The notes: generated by a model from the letters alone, not told the origin. Counted from the stretch's first letter, positions 33,040 to 42,866 are shown. The stretch is 64,000 nucleotides of DNA from Paenibacillus bovis (GCF_001421015.2 NZ_CP013023.1:1106001-1170000), one strand, 5' to 3'. Translations and numbers: made by a program.

Positions 33040-33486
33040 ATGGCGTATAACAGTCGTTTTGCTGTAGCGATTCATACATTGTCGTTGCTTGATTCCACAG
33101 AGGGACGGATTACTTCAGAGATGATCGCAGGCAGCGTTAATACCAATCCGGTGGTCATCCGGCGAATGATTAGCCAGTTAACCAAATCAGGCTTGCTGCG
33201 TACCCAGCCAGGGGTTGCCGGTGCACAGCTGACCCGTTCCGCTGACCAGATCACACTGCTCGATATTTACCGGGCGACGCAGAATGATGCACGGGATGAA
33301 TTATTTGCTATACACGATAATCCCAATCCCAATTGTGAGGTTGGACGCAATATCCAGCAGGAGTTGGAACAGGTATTTGCCCGCGCCCAGCGTGCGATGG
33401 AGCAGGAATTGGAGCAAATTACACTGCATCAGATTACGACAGATATCCATCAGATGGAAGAAGTTCGCCAGGCGATTCAGAGCTAA
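33040..33486 (+). CDS. ywnA: Rrf2 family regulator, YwnA-like
   Basis: 148 residues with the Rrf2 winged helix (SRFAVAIHTLSLLDS; TSEMIAGSVNTNPVVIRRMISQLTKSGLL) and a C-terminal dimer helix. Only one cysteine (NPNCEVG) is present, so the three-Cys iron-sulfur cluster of IscR/NsrR is absent. This is the YwnA subgroup, proposed to sense thiol-reactive compounds through one cysteine. It is followed after 81 bp by the YwnB-like oxidoreductase, the same pairing as in B. subtilis. AAAGGAGG precedes the ATG. Confidence 0.9.
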   Translation: MAYNSRFAVAIHTLSLLDSTEGRITSEMIAGSVNTNPVVIRRMISQLTKSGLLRTQPGVAGAQLTRSADQITLLDIYRATQNDARDELFAIHDNPNPNCEVGRNIQQELEQVFARAQRAMEQELEQITLHQITTDIHQMEEVRQAIQS

Positions 33487-33567
33487 GACTGAATCAGCAG
33501 CAGCTTCCGAGGGTATGTAAAAAACAGAAACAGGCTTAATCGGTCAAGACGGAAAGGATGAATAACA

Positions 33568-34200
33568 ATGAAAGTAATTATTATTGGTGCAACAGGTACG
33601 ATTGGACAGCGTCTCGTGCAGGAGGGACTGCGACGCGGCTATGAAGTGACTGCTGCTACACGCGATTCTTCCAAAATCGATCCCAACACCGAGCGTCTGA
33701 GCGGCATTCGTCTGGATGTAATGGAGCCGTCCAGCGTCGAAGCGGCTGTCGCCGGACATGATGTAGTTATTAATGCATTTGGTCCGCAATTTGGACAGGA
33801 ATCCGATCTGCCGGAAGCAGCGCGTTCGATTGTAGAAGGTATGAAAAAAGCGGGTGTCTCCCGCCTGGTTATTGTTGGCGGAGCAGGTAGTCTGGAAGTG
33901 GAACCAGGCGTACGTCTGATGGACACGCCCGATTTCCCGGTAGAAATCAAACCGCTCGCACTGGCACACGTAGAAGCCTACGACGTATATCGTCACAGCG
34001 ATCTGGAATGGACGTATGTCAGTCCTGCTAGCTGGATCGAGCCCGGCAAGCGCACAGGCAATTTCCGTATTGGCACATCCCGCCTGATCACGGATGATGA
34101 CGGAGCCAGCCGCATTTCGGCTGAGGATTATGCCGCTGCTCTGTTTGACGAAGTGGAAGATCCACAATTTATCCACGACCGTTTTACGGTAGCTTACTGA
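33568..34200 (+). CDS. ywnB: NAD(P)-binding oxidoreductase, YwnB-like (atypical SDR)
   Basis: 210 residues. The nucleotide-binding motif GATGTIGQRLVQEGLRRGYEVTAATR is at the N-terminus. A second segment (VINAFGPQFGQESDLPEAARSIVEGMKKAGVSRLVIVGGAG) and a degenerate SDR active site follow (EAYDVYRHSDLEWTYVSPA). Atypical NmrA/biliverdin reductase-like SDRs of this kind bind NAD(P)H; the substrate is unknown. It is almost certainly in one operon with the preceding Rrf2 regulator and is presumably its target. Ends at a strong terminator. Confidence 0.9.
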   Translation: MKVIIIGATGTIGQRLVQEGLRRGYEVTAATRDSSKIDPNTERLSGIRLDVMEPSSVEAAVAGHDVVINAFGPQFGQESDLPEAARSIVEGMKKAGVSRLVIVGGAGSLEVEPGVRLMDTPDFPVEIKPLALAHVEAYDVYRHSDLEWTYVSPASWIEPGKRTGNFRIGTSRLITDDDGASRISAEDYAAALFDEVEDPQFIHDRFTVAY

Positions 34201-34268
34201 TCAGGTTGTTGAACAATACAGAAGGAACAGTTAGAACGTCGTCCTTTTAAATGAATACCTTGAATAAT

Positions 34269-34318
34269 AACAAGCGACCTTTATTGATCTCGGATCAGAT
34301 AAAGGTCGCTTGTTTGGT
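34269..34318 (+). terminator. Terminator after ywnB-like gene
   Basis: 16-bp stem AACAAGCGACCTTTAT / ATAAAGGTCGCTTGTT with an inner TGATC-TCG-GATCA hairpin. The rest of 34201-34522 shows nothing recognisable. Confidence 0.9.
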
Positions 34319-34522
34319 ATAGTCGCTCAAGTGGATAATCGCTTTGCTATAAGTATCAAGCAATAAAAATATGCCTGAAAAATACCAAACATATATACCG
34401 GACAACCCGAATCACTTTGTACAGGTAGCTCTTATTCAACAAGCCTGATTTTTGTTCAACCACAAATACGGTTATATAGTAAAAGAAAGCCTTACACGGT
34501 GAATCAGGAAAGGAGCAGAACC

Positions 34523-36232
34523 ATGTACATTGTAACCGCGCAGCAGATGCGTGATCTGGATCAATATACGATTGAACAGCTGGGAATTCCGGCGATGTCC
34601 CTGATGGAGAGTGCAGGCAAAGCGATAGCGGAGGAAGTAATTGCCTGGTGCGGCGGACAGCAAGAGGAGCAGGCCGATGTGCCGCGTGGACGAGCGCTCA
34701 CCAACGAAGGAGGCATCCGCAGTGACGAGAGAGTCATTCCGGATCGTTCCCGTCAGCATTGGCTCGTATTGGTCGGCAAAGGCAACAATGGTGGAGATGG
34801 ATTGGTCGCAGTACGTTATCTGATGGATGCAGGAATCGCGGTCACGCTGCTCTACGCCCAGGATCCGCAGGAACTTACAGGACATGCAGCAGCACAGCGT
34901 GATGCCGCCCATCGTTCCGGTATTGCATATCGGGTCTGGAGTGAGGAGTGGAATTTGCATGCAGAAACGGAAGAAGGCAATAAACAGGAAAGCGGCATCA
35001 ATCATACCGCTTCCGGCTCGAAACAGGCAGAGCATAATCAACATCCATGGAGCAACTATACCGGTATTATCGACGCACTGCTCGGTACCGGCAGCAAAGG
35101 TGAGCCGCGTGAACCGTATGCATCGATCATCCGCTCTGCGAATATTTCAGGTAAACCGATTATTGCTGCGGATATTCCGAGCGGTCTGAACGCGGATACC
35201 GGAGAGGTGGCAGAGAACTGCATTCAGGCCCAAGTTACAGTGTGTCTCGCTTTTCTCAAGCAGGGACTTACCCAGTATCCCGGAGCGACAGCCGCAGGCG
35301 AAGTCGTGGTACGATCAATAGGCATTCCGCGTTCTACTGCAAAGCAAGCCGGCCTGCGCGCGCATCTTATTACAGACGATGTGCTTCGGGACGTACTGCA
35401 GATCGATACGAGCCGTGCCCGTGCGATCGATGGACACAAAGGCACCTACGGTCATGTTATGGTAATTGGCGGCAGTATGAAGATGAGTGGTGCCGGATTG
35501 ATGGCTTCCCGCTCTGCACTTCGCATAGGCAGTGGTCTGGTGAGCTGGGCACTGCCGGAGCAGCTGATGAAGCATATGGTTGGGCATGTACCCGAACTGA
35601 TGATGATCCCGGCTTCCGAGGACCCGGATGGACAATGGAAAGCAGATACAGCACAGACTATTGTCGAGCAGACCGCCAAAGCGGATGTGCTCGCGATCGG
35701 TCCGGGATTGGGTCGGTTTGAGGATGATAACGAATGGCTGCGTACCCTGTGGGAAGAGACACAGCAGCCATTGGTGCTGGATGCCGATGGTCTGAATATA
35801 TTATCCGAAGCCGAAGGACTGTCACGCTGGCCCCGTCGTCAGGCGGATACGGTACTGACTCCGCATCCTGGAGAAATGGCCCGGCTGGCCGGCGTATCCA
35901 CTGCCGATATCCAGCGCGACCGGATCGGGATCGCTCGTGATTTTGCGAGCAAGCACGGGGTAGTGCTTGTACTGAAAGGTGCGCGAACTATCGTGGCTTC
36001 TCCGCAGGGAGATATTTTCGTAAATACGACGGGTCATCCGGGCATGGCTACCGGAGGTTCGGGAGATGTACTGACCGGTGTCATCTCCGGTCTGATGGCG
36101 CAAGGGCTAAGCGGACTGCAGGCAGCTGCATTTGGAGTGCATCTGCATGGACATGCCGGAGAAGAGGCAGCCCGCAAGCGGACAGGCAACCCGGCATCTC
36201 TGCTGGCTGGCGATATTATTGAATCTTTATAA
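34523..36232 (+). CDS. nnr: Bifunctional NAD(P)HX epimerase/dehydratase
   Basis: 569 residues in two enzymes. The N-terminal YjeF-type epimerase (about 1-255) shows MRDLDQYTIEQLGIPAMSLMESAG, the phosphate-binding GKGNNGGDG and DALLGTGSKGEPREPY. The C-terminal ribokinase-like dehydratase (about 280-569) shows HKGTYGHVMVIGGSMKMSGA, DADGLNIL, TPHPGEMARL and GSGDVLTGVISG. Together they repair hydrated NADH/NADPH using ADP. A Gln/Glu-rich insertion (EEGNKQESGINHTASGSKQAEHNQH) sits inside the epimerase. The ATG at 34523 has AAAGGAG upstream. Monocistronic. Confidence 0.95.
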   Translation: MYIVTAQQMRDLDQYTIEQLGIPAMSLMESAGKAIAEEVIAWCGGQQEEQADVPRGRALTNEGGIRSDERVIPDRSRQHWLVLVGKGNNGGDGLVAVRYLMDAGIAVTLLYAQDPQELTGHAAAQRDAAHRSGIAYRVWSEEWNLHAETEEGNKQESGINHTASGSKQAEHNQHPWSNYTGIIDALLGTGSKGEPREPYASIIRSANISGKPIIAADIPSGLNADTGEVAENCIQAQVTVCLAFLKQGLTQYPGATAAGEVVVRSIGIPRSTAKQAGLRAHLITDDVLRDVLQIDTSRARAIDGHKGTYGHVMVIGGSMKMSGAGLMASRSALRIGSGLVSWALPEQLMKHMVGHVPELMMIPASEDPDGQWKADTAQTIVEQTAKADVLAIGPGLGRFEDDNEWLRTLWEETQQPLVLDADGLNILSEAEGLSRWPRRQADTVLTPHPGEMARLAGVSTADIQRDRIGIARDFASKHGVVLVLKGARTIVASPQGDIFVNTTGHPGMATGGSGDVLTGVISGLMAQGLSGLQAAAFGVHLHGHAGEEAARKRTGNPASLLAGDIIESL

Positions 36233-36252
36233 AAATAACCCAAGCAATAAAC

Positions 36253-36301
36253 AAAAACCTCCTGTTCGCTGCCAGATAATCGGCGAACAGGAGGTTTTTC
36301 T
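36253..36301. terminator. Bidirectional terminator
   Basis: Perfect 17-bp stem AAAAACCTCCTGTTCGC / GCGAACAGGAGGTTTTT with a 13-nt loop, between convergent nnr and the chemoreceptor gene. Confidence 0.92.
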
Positions 36302-36308
36302 ATCGGTA

Positions 36309-37895
36309 TTAGATTTTAAATGTATTGATAGACGAATGCAGACGGTCGGCGAGCTGTGCCAGATCCTGGGAAGAACTAGCTGTTTGTTCACAGGCCGATG
36401 CTACTTCTTCACTGGCAGAAGCAATCTCTGTGACAGAGTGCATCACCTCGACAGATTGGGCACTTTGTTCTTCACTGGCGGCGGCAATTCCGTTGATCTT
36501 CATCGCAGAATCACTGACACGGTTGATAATATCCGTAAAAGCTTCGCTTGTATGAATCGAATACTGGGCATTGCGTTCCACAGCGTTCAGGCTTTGCTTC
36601 ATATTGGACTGCATGGAGCGGATAATGCCGGTAATTTCTTTGGTAGCAGCACTGCTGCGTTCAGCCAGTTTGCGTACTTCATCAGCCACGACAGCGAACC
36701 CAAGACCCTGTTCTCCGGCACGTGCTGCTTCGATCGCAGCATTGAGTGCGAGCAGGTTGGTTTGATCGGCGATATCATCGATGACTCCGATAATCTCACC
36801 GATCTGATTGGAGTCTTTTTCCAGATTGCACATCTGTTGATTCATTTCCTGCATGCCCGTAGTGGATTGAGAGACAATTTCGCCGCCTTTTTGCGCTTTG
36901 TTAACGGTGTTGTTGGACAGTTCGGCTGCTTCTTCGGCGCTGTGAGCGACATCATCAATAGCTACAGACATATCTTTGAACAGCTGGGCGATCGATTGTG
37001 CATATTGAGACTGGTTGGCACTGCTGCCGGCGATCTCCTGTGTACTGGCCGAGATTTGTTCGGAAGTGGCGGCTACAGTCTGGGCAGAATCGACAATTTC
37101 GGATACAAGCACATTCAGACGTTCGGTCATTTCGTTGGCAGCTGCAGCCAGCTGACCAATCTCATCTTTGCCTGTCAGGCTGGAGCGTTCGCGCAGATCA
37201 CCGGAAGCTACCTTTTTGAGCAGGCCGGCGATATTTTTGAGTGGTGCACTGATCATTCGGGCAATTACGGTACCGAGCAGCAGACAGAACAGGAACGAGA
37301 CGATAATCCAGATGGTGGTCCACAGCTTGGCGCTGTTGAATACATTTCCGGCTGTATTGTAAGCTTCTCCAGCCTGTTTGATATTCAGTTCGTTCAGTTT
37401 GCCGATACTGCTGTACATATCGGTTCCGGCAGGAAGCACTTTGGATTGGACAAAACGCTGGAATTGCGCAGGAGAAGAATTTTCTGCCAGAGTCACGGCA
37501 CGGTTATACAGTTCCTGATAATTGGCCCATAGTTTGTCAAAGTTCTGCAGCTCTGCACTTTCAGCAGCGCTCAAGGGAGTACTGCGATATTTAGCCATAT
37601 TTTCATTTACAGTAGTGATCAGATCGGGGATGGTATCCATTACTTTTTGTTTATCGGCAGTAGTTGTACTTAGGGCGATATCACGAGAGGCTACACGCAT
37701 TTTCTGAAGGGACAGTTCGGCGGCGGCCAGGGACTGCATGGAGACCAGATTGTTAGTATATAGACCGTCGATATTTTTTTTCATTATATTCTGATTGTTC
37801 AGTCCATAGATGCCTACCGCTGCAAGGATAAGGGCTACAAGAATAAAAGCGCTGATCAATTTAGTGAATGTTTTGAAATTACCGGCTAGTCGCAT
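36309..37895 (-). CDS. Methyl-accepting chemotaxis protein
   Basis: 528 residues. TM1 (about 14-32) is followed by an extracytoplasmic four-helix sensor of about 150 residues with [22 protein letters not shown], the 4HB_MCP pattern. TM2 (about 185-205), HAMP and a long signalling domain follow. The hairpin tip reads [47 protein letters not shown]. It relays ligand occupancy to CheA/CheW. GGAGTG precedes the ATG at 37895. There is no C-terminal NWETF tether. No chemotaxis genes lie nearby, and no clear sigma-D promoter was seen. Confidence 0.95.
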   Translation of the reverse strand: MRLAGNFKTFTKLISAFILVALILAAVGIYGLNNQNIMKKNIDGLYTNNLVSMQSLAAAELSLQKMRVASRDIALSTTTADKQKVMDTIPDLITTVNENMAKYRSTPLSAAESAELQNFDKLWANYQELYNRAVTLAENSSPAQFQRFVQSKVLPAGTDMYSSIGKLNELNIKQAGEAYNTAGNVFNSAKLWTTIWIIVSFLFCLLLGTVIARMISAPLKNIAGLLKKVASGDLRERSSLTGKDEIGQLAAAANEMTERLNVLVSEIVDSAQTVAATSEQISASTQEIAGSSANQSQYAQSIAQLFKDMSVAIDDVAHSAEEAAELSNNTVNKAQKGGEIVSQSTTGMQEMNQQMCNLEKDSNQIGEIIGVIDDIADQTNLLALNAAIEAARAGEQGLGFAVVADEVRKLAERSSAATKEITGIIRSMQSNMKQSLNAVERNAQYSIHTSEAFTDIINRVSDSAMKINGIAAASEEQSAQSVEVMHSVTEIASASEEVASACEQTASSSQDLAQLADRLHSSINTFKI

Positions 37896-38222
37896 AGTAT
37901 TCACTCCAATGTATTGTAGTGTAAGCTTCTTGCAGAGCTTATGTAACACAGTTATCCAAATTATATAATCATAAACCTTTTAATTTCTATAATTTGAAAT
38001 ATAATCCATATATAGCTCTGAAGAACTCACCTTGTTTGAGCACGTATGATTATTATTTCGTCCATAAATTCAAAATTATAATAGTTAATTCAAAATTATG
38101 GAAAATTAATTAGCTAGTCTATGTATATCGGGTATTACAATAGCCATCGACAAAGTAAAATACACAAAAAAACGAGCGAAGCCCCGGATGGAGACTTCGC
38201 TCGCTTGCTCGAAAGATTGTAC
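37896..38222. other. AT-rich intergenic region
   Basis: About 330 bp holding the terC-like terminator and a pair of direct repeats of TTCAAAATTAT near 38068-38098. No gene seen. Confidence 0.5.
38166..38203 (-). terminator. Terminator of the TerC/YkoY gene
   Basis: Minus strand CGAGCGAAG ... CTTCGCTCG followed by TTTTTTTG. Confidence 0.9.
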
Positions 38223-39053
38223 TTACAGATCCTGCTTGATTTCTTCTTTAACCTCTTTGACAGCATTTCCGTTTTCATCAACAGTCCTCTTGCTGGATAG
38301 GAACCAGCCCGCCAGTGCAATCCCGACGAGGACGATGTAGAAGCTGAGCTTCCAGATCGAGTTTTCAGGGAAATGCTCAGATATGATAGCCAGAGACGGG
38401 TGTGCCAGTGTAATAACGGTCAGCTTGATACCTACCCAGCCGACGATTACAAATGCAGCAAGTTCCAGACCCGGACGCTCTTGAAGCAGCTTGACGAAGA
38501 AGGAAGCCGCAAAACGCATGATGATCAATCCGATCAGACCACCCAGGAAGATAACGATGAATTGTCCGCCATCGAGTCCGCCGATCGGTGGCAATCCACT
38601 GGCCGGCAGGGCTACTGCCAGCGCAACGGCTGCCAGAATCGAGTCTACGGCAAAAGCGATATCGGCTACTTCGACCTTGAATACAGTCATCCAGAAACCG
38701 GACTGCTTTTTCGGGTTGGCTGCCGGGCCTTTATCCTCGGCAGCTTCCTCGGTCTCGCTTCGCTTGGAGAGCAGCGCACGAACAATATGATTGATGGAAA
38801 TGTACAACAGATAAAGAGCACCAATCGCCTGAACCTGCCATACATCGACGAGGAAGGAGATGACGAACAGGGAGCCGAAGCGGAAAATGAAAGCTCCAAA
38901 CAATCCATAAAACAAAGCTTTTTTACGCTGATCATCCGGAAGATGTTTTACCATAATCGCCAGTACAAGCGCGTTGTCTGCGGCCAACAGACCTTCCAGT
39001 GCAATCAATACGAGTAATACCCAGCCATACTCTAACAACAAAGCTGCATCCAT
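38223..39053 (-). CDS. ykoY: TerC-family membrane protein, YkoY/MeeY-like
   Basis: 276 residues, about seven membrane segments. The TerC motifs GLLAADNALVLAIMVKHLP (first TM) and VADIAFAVDSILAAVALAVAL (mid-protein) each carry the conserved Asp/Asn used for metal. The central loop is charged (SKRSETEEAAEDKG) and the cytoplasmic tail acidic/basic. In B. subtilis the YkoY/YceF pair supplies Mn2+ to exported proteins. The upstream yybP-ykoY riboswitch makes a manganese role firm here. The ATG at 39053 is set by AGGAGGAG. Confidence 0.93.
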   Translation of the reverse strand: MDAALLLEYGWVLLVLIALEGLLAADNALVLAIMVKHLPDDQRKKALFYGLFGAFIFRFGSLFVISFLVDVWQVQAIGALYLLYISINHIVRALLSKRSETEEAAEDKGPAANPKKQSGFWMTVFKVEVADIAFAVDSILAAVALAVALPASGLPPIGGLDGGQFIVIFLGGLIGLIIMRFAASFFVKLLQERPGLELAAFVIVGWVGIKLTVITLAHPSLAIISEHFPENSIWKLSFYIVLVGIALAGWFLSSKRTVDENGNAVKEVKEEIKQDL

Positions 39054-39106
39054 AAGACTCCTCCTAAAAATATAATATATACCGGTCAAATGACTCGGCG
39101 TGTATT

Positions 39107-39275
39107 AAAAAAGACCTTTACCACAAAGGTAAAGGTTTCTCGAAAAATAGCGAGTCTTCACCAATTTGTGGTAAAGGTCTCGCTAACAATGGTTGTGATT
39201 CATTGCCAGGCAGAACCGGGGTTATTCACCCGTAATGACGACTGTGCCTGTACAGCTACTCCCCTTTAACAGGAA
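39107..39275 (-). promoter_or_regulatory. yybP-ykoY manganese riboswitch with terminator platform
   Basis: On the minus strand the leader has AAAGGGGAGTAGC (39267-39255), then the CCCCGG helix region, and closes with GCGAGACCTTTACC (to about 39170), the family's conserved elements. A terminator follows: ACCTTTACC-TTTGT-GGTAAAGGT then CTTTTTT (39136-39107). The aptamer's 3' strand (39179-39165) is perfectly complementary over 15 nt to the terminator's descending side (39127-39113), giving the alternative pairing. Family knowledge: Mn2+ binding turns expression on. Confidence 0.95.
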
Positions 39276-39356
39276 TAGAATTATGAGGTTGATACCGCTG
39301 CTTACGCCCGGTATGGATCAAGCCTATTTTTTGCAAAATCAATCTACTTTAAGCAA

Positions 39357-39385
39357 ATCATATGCAATTCAATCGCGAAAGTCAA
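39357..39385 (-). promoter_or_regulatory. Promoter of the riboswitch-ykoY transcript
   Basis: Minus strand TTGACT (39385-39380), 17 bp, TATGAT (39362-39357). It would start transcription about 80 nt ahead of the aptamer. Confidence 0.7.
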
Positions 39386-39450
39386 TCTTTTTATTTCCAG
39401 CATTTTTCTGATATGGAATAAATTACATACCAGTGCCGGATACAGCTGAT

Positions 39451-39954
39451 TTATAGCAGGCATACCGCCTGTCCACTCACCATACTACGATTAATATCGA
39501 CAATACGCTGATTGCGGCTTCCGCGATAGAGCAGGGACACATCGCGCTGCTGCTGATCGAATCGACCATCTATCAATACGTCGCATAATTGCAAAAGTTT
39601 CAAATATTCCGGATGATTCGAATGAATAATTTCTTCCCATGTATATCCGCTATAAATCCAGATCGAGAAATCCGGCAAAGCTGCCCGGACGCGCTGCACA
39701 AATTCACTTGTTTCGGCTGCGGAAAAGAACGGATCGCCTCCGGCAATTGTCAGACCGCCGAGCAATGGATTCTCGGCCATTTCCCCGATAATCTGCTGCT
39801 GCAGTTCCAGGGTAAATGGCTTGCCAGCCTGAAAAGACCATGTATGCGGACTGAAGCAGCCGGGACAACGATGCGTGCAGCCGCTGATAAATACCACTGC
39901 ACGCAGTCCGGGTCCTTCATTAATCGACTCGGGAATATAACCGCAGATATTCAT
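39451..39954 (-). CDS. nrdG: Anaerobic ribonucleotide reductase activating protein
   Basis: 167 residues, a radical SAM enzyme. The cluster motif is CTHRCPGC (C26, C30, C33), with GGLTIAGGDPFF for SAM binding. It makes the glycyl radical on NrdD under anaerobiosis. The start ATG overlaps the stop of nrdD (TGATG), so the two are coupled. Its presence with ldh supports facultative anaerobic growth. Confidence 0.95.
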   Translation of the reverse strand: MNICGYIPESINEGPGLRAVVFISGCTHRCPGCFSPHTWSFQAGKPFTLELQQQIIGEMAENPLLGGLTIAGGDPFFSAAETSEFVQRVRAALPDFSIWIYSGYTWEEIIHSNHPEYLKLLQLCDVLIDGRFDQQQRDVSLLYRGSRNQRIVDINRSMVSGQAVCLL

Positions 39955-42212
39955 CAGCTGTGCTTCAGCCGGTCACGGACTTCGGCCTGCTTGGCCGGAT
40001 TGAACCGGGTCTGGTAATCGCCTGTCAGATAACCGGTGACCCGGCGAAGTCTTGCAATATGCACTTCCTGCTCGGATGCGCCGCAGTTCGGACAGTGTGA
40101 ACCGATGATGCCTTCATGTCCGCAAGCCGTACAGCGATCGATAGGATGATTGATACTAAAGTAGCTGATATTTTGTGACAGTGCATACCGGATAATAGAA
40201 TTCATTGCTTCGGGATTCTGTCTGGCATTGCCGTCCAGCTCGATATAGGAGATCGCTCCGGCATTGCAGTAGTGATGGAATGGCGCCTCCAGCCGGATTT
40301 TGCGCGCGGCAGTCACTGGATAATAGACCGGAATATGAAACGAATTAGTGTAATACTCCCGGTCGGTCACTCCTTCGATAGAGCCGTAGGTTTGGCGATC
40401 CTTTTGTACGAATTTGCCGGATAGTCCTTCGGCAGGTGTAGCCATCAACGAGAAGTTCAGATTGTGCTGTTCACTCAGTGCATCACAGGCCTCGCGCATA
40501 TAGGTGATCAGTGCGAGAGCGCGTTCGTATACCTGCTCGTCCTCACCATGATGGGCACCATAGAGAGCTTTCATACATTCGGCCAGACCGATGAATCCGA
40601 TCGACAAAGTACCATGCTTGAGACAGTCGCCGACCTGTTCATCCGGCTGCAGCTGATCTCCACCTTCCCAGACACCTTCACGCATCATAAAGTCCGATGC
40701 CTTGGCAGGCTGTACTGCCTGAATGCGGTAACGATGCAGCAGTGCCTCTGCAGCGATAGCAATACACTCGTCCAGTGCACGATAGAATCCTTTTTCATCC
40801 GGCAGTGCAGGAGCGGAGTCCGCAGCCATATGTACATGAGTCGTCCGTAGTGTGGAATTGTCGAGTCTGCTGTCTGGTCGCTGTTCCTGATTCTGCTGAC
40901 GATGGAACGAAGCAAGCGGGTTCCGGTACATTCCGTGATCGATTCCTAGCTTCACCAGATTAATCGTATTGAATGAAAGGTTTCCTTTGCCAGACAGATG
41001 ATTGCGTCCGAATCGGTCAGCTACAACCCGTGTACGACAGCCCATGGTAGCAAATTCCGTATCGGGCTCGCCGGGAATCATATATTCCGCGTTCAGCGGC
41101 GCATCCAGATTGGCGAAGTTCGGATACAGTCGACGGGAGGAGCATTCGATAGCCTGCAGGAACAGATCGTAATTGGGGTCACCGGGCTGCTGATTGATGC
41201 CCTGCTTGCATTTGAAGATCTGTATCGGGAAAATAGGCGTCTCGCCATGTCCCAATCCACGTACTGTAGCAGCCAGCAGGCTCTGTACGATCAGACGCCC
41301 TTCGGTCGATGTGCAGGTACCATAATTGATACTGGTAAAAGGAATCTGGCCACCGCCGCGGCTGGACATCGTATTTAGGTTGTGAACCAGGCTCTCTGCC
41401 GCCTGGTACGTCTCCGTACGCGTCTCTTCCACAGCATATGCATAAGCATGAGGATAACGGGCAGCCAGCTGCTCATCGCCCATAGACGCGGTCAGAATCA
41501 TCTCTTCCAGATCATTTCTATTTGCATGCTCAAATAGTGTAGAACCTGGATGCTGTATACAATCGGATAGCCGGCCAGCAGACGGAGGTTGTACATCCGA
41601 CGAACCGCTCGATGCTGTAAACTCGCCTGTTCCTGCAGCAGCATTCGCCGCAGTATGGCTTACTGATGATTCAAAATAACGCAGACCTTTACGCAGATGC
41701 TTACGGAAGGAGCGGGTCACATAGGGTGCCAGATCATAATCCAGCTTATTGGCGGCGACGCCTCCGTACTGGGCATTTTGTTGACACTGGAAAATAATCG
41801 CGACCTGCGCCATCGCTGTCATGATGGAGTTGGGTGTGCGCAGACTGCCATTGCCGCTGCTGAATCCGTCACGCAGCAGTTTCTCGAACGGAATAAAAAT
41901 ACAGTTGGTGGTACCCAGTGCATAATGGTCCAGATCATGGATATAGATGCGATTCTGCTGTACAGCTTGTTGTACCGGCTCAGGCAGCACATTCTGGCGG
42001 GTATACCAGCGGGCATATTCACTGCCAAGACGACTCATTTTGCCGGAAAAGCTGTCTCCGTTCAGGTTGGCGTTCTCGCGGGCGGATTCATGTTCACCGT
42101 GAATAATATGATCTCCCAGCTCAGCCAGAGGCAGCAGGTGGGCGTAGGTATCTGAAGCAGGAGCAGCCGGTGATTCAGGCTGATAGGTGGAAGAAGGTCG
42201 CAGTATGGTCAT
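39954..42212 (-). CDS. nrdD: Anaerobic ribonucleoside-triphosphate reductase
   Basis: 752 residues. The core is clear: SARENANLNGDSFSGKMSRLGSEYARWY, the IYIHDLDHYALGTTNCIFIP segment and QCQQNAQYGGVA. The C-terminal zinc site is CTACGHEGIIGSHCPNCG, and RVTGYL carries the radical glycine. The N-terminus is odd: before the core there are only about 45 residues, Pro/Ala/Ser-rich, and the ATP-cone found in many NrdD proteins is not visible. A second non-conserved Ser/Ala/Gly-rich insertion (SHTAANAAAGTGEFTASSGSS) interrupts the core near residue 220. The ATG at 42212 has AAAGGA upstream; nrdG follows. Confidence 0.95.
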   Translation of the reverse strand: MTILRPSSTYQPESPAAPASDTYAHLLPLAELGDHIIHGEHESARENANLNGDSFSGKMSRLGSEYARWYTRQNVLPEPVQQAVQQNRIYIHDLDHYALGTTNCIFIPFEKLLRDGFSSGNGSLRTPNSIMTAMAQVAIIFQCQQNAQYGGVAANKLDYDLAPYVTRSFRKHLRKGLRYFESSVSHTAANAAAGTGEFTASSGSSDVQPPSAGRLSDCIQHPGSTLFEHANRNDLEEMILTASMGDEQLAARYPHAYAYAVEETRTETYQAAESLVHNLNTMSSRGGGQIPFTSINYGTCTSTEGRLIVQSLLAATVRGLGHGETPIFPIQIFKCKQGINQQPGDPNYDLFLQAIECSSRRLYPNFANLDAPLNAEYMIPGEPDTEFATMGCRTRVVADRFGRNHLSGKGNLSFNTINLVKLGIDHGMYRNPLASFHRQQNQEQRPDSRLDNSTLRTTHVHMAADSAPALPDEKGFYRALDECIAIAAEALLHRYRIQAVQPAKASDFMMREGVWEGGDQLQPDEQVGDCLKHGTLSIGFIGLAECMKALYGAHHGEDEQVYERALALITYMREACDALSEQHNLNFSLMATPAEGLSGKFVQKDRQTYGSIEGVTDREYYTNSFHIPVYYPVTAARKIRLEAPFHHYCNAGAISYIELDGNARQNPEAMNSIIRYALSQNISYFSINHPIDRCTACGHEGIIGSHCPNCGASEQEVHIARLRRVTGYLTGDYQTRFNPAKQAEVRDRLKHS

Positions 42213-42557
42213 GGTTATCATCCTTTTCCGATATAGTATAGGATCGAGCAGTCCGTTGTAAGGCAACAAAATCTCATCTTATTCTATATATAGATGTGTA
42301 TGTGATGATATGACCCAATATATTGACAAATCAAACGATAGCAGCATAGGAGGATAAGAAGAGAATGTGACAGGAAAATGGCGAATAAAAGAAGCTGGCT
42401 GTCTGACTGAAGATCGCGTAGAGTTGTAAAAAAGGATCAACAGGCGCCCAACGCAGACCATCTGCAAGTCTCTTCTGCGAGGGTACAGTTGGAAAGGGCA
42501 CCCAACAGGTTTAATATAAGAATAGACCTATTTTGATCAGACCAAGGAGGAGATCGT
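42213..42557. other. Divergent intergenic region (nrdD / thiamine-binding gene)
   Basis: 345 bp. A candidate promoter for the plus-strand gene is TTGGAA-17 bp-TAATAT (42489-42517). Clear NrdR or Fnr boxes were not recognised. Confidence 0.4.
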
Positions 42558-42866
42558 ATGGCAATTGCAGAAGTAACCGTTATTCCGGTTGGTACAGGCA
42601 GTACAAGCCTGAGTGCATATGTAGCACAAATGCAGCGCGTGCTGAACAGCCAGCAGGGAATTACTTTCCAGCTGACACCGATGAGTACGATTATTGAGGG
42701 AGATATCAAGGATGTGATGCAGGCTATTCTGGCACTGCATGAATGTCCGTTCGACGAGGGAGCAGGCCGTGTATCGACTTCTGTCAAAATTGATGATCGT
42801 CGTGACCATCCTACATCCGCCCAGTACAAAATCGAGTCGGTTCGGCAGAAATTGGCCGATTCCTGA
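42558..42866 (+). CDS. Thiamine-binding protein, MTH1187/YqgV family
   Basis: 102 residues, one ferredoxin-like domain. It has the family start AIAEVTVIPVGTGSTSLSAYVAQMQ and a middle FQLTPMSTIIEGDIKDVMQAILALHECPFDEGAGRVSTSVKIDDRRD. Homologues bind thiamine or its precursor HMP and form tetramers; the physiological role is unclear. A consensus AAGGAGGAG precedes the ATG. No thiamine transport or TPP riboswitch genes lie nearby. Downstream are the small-RNA-like units. Confidence 0.88.
   Translation: MAIAEVTVIPVGTGSTSLSAYVAQMQRVLNSQQGITFQLTPMSTIIEGDIKDVMQAILALHECPFDEGAGRVSTSVKIDDRRDHPTSAQYKIESVRQKLADS

Noticed and set aside
36132..37532. 466-codon plus-strand frame opposite the chemoreceptor gene
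   Set aside because: The regular heptads of the chemoreceptor open long antisense frames; the product looks like no protein family.
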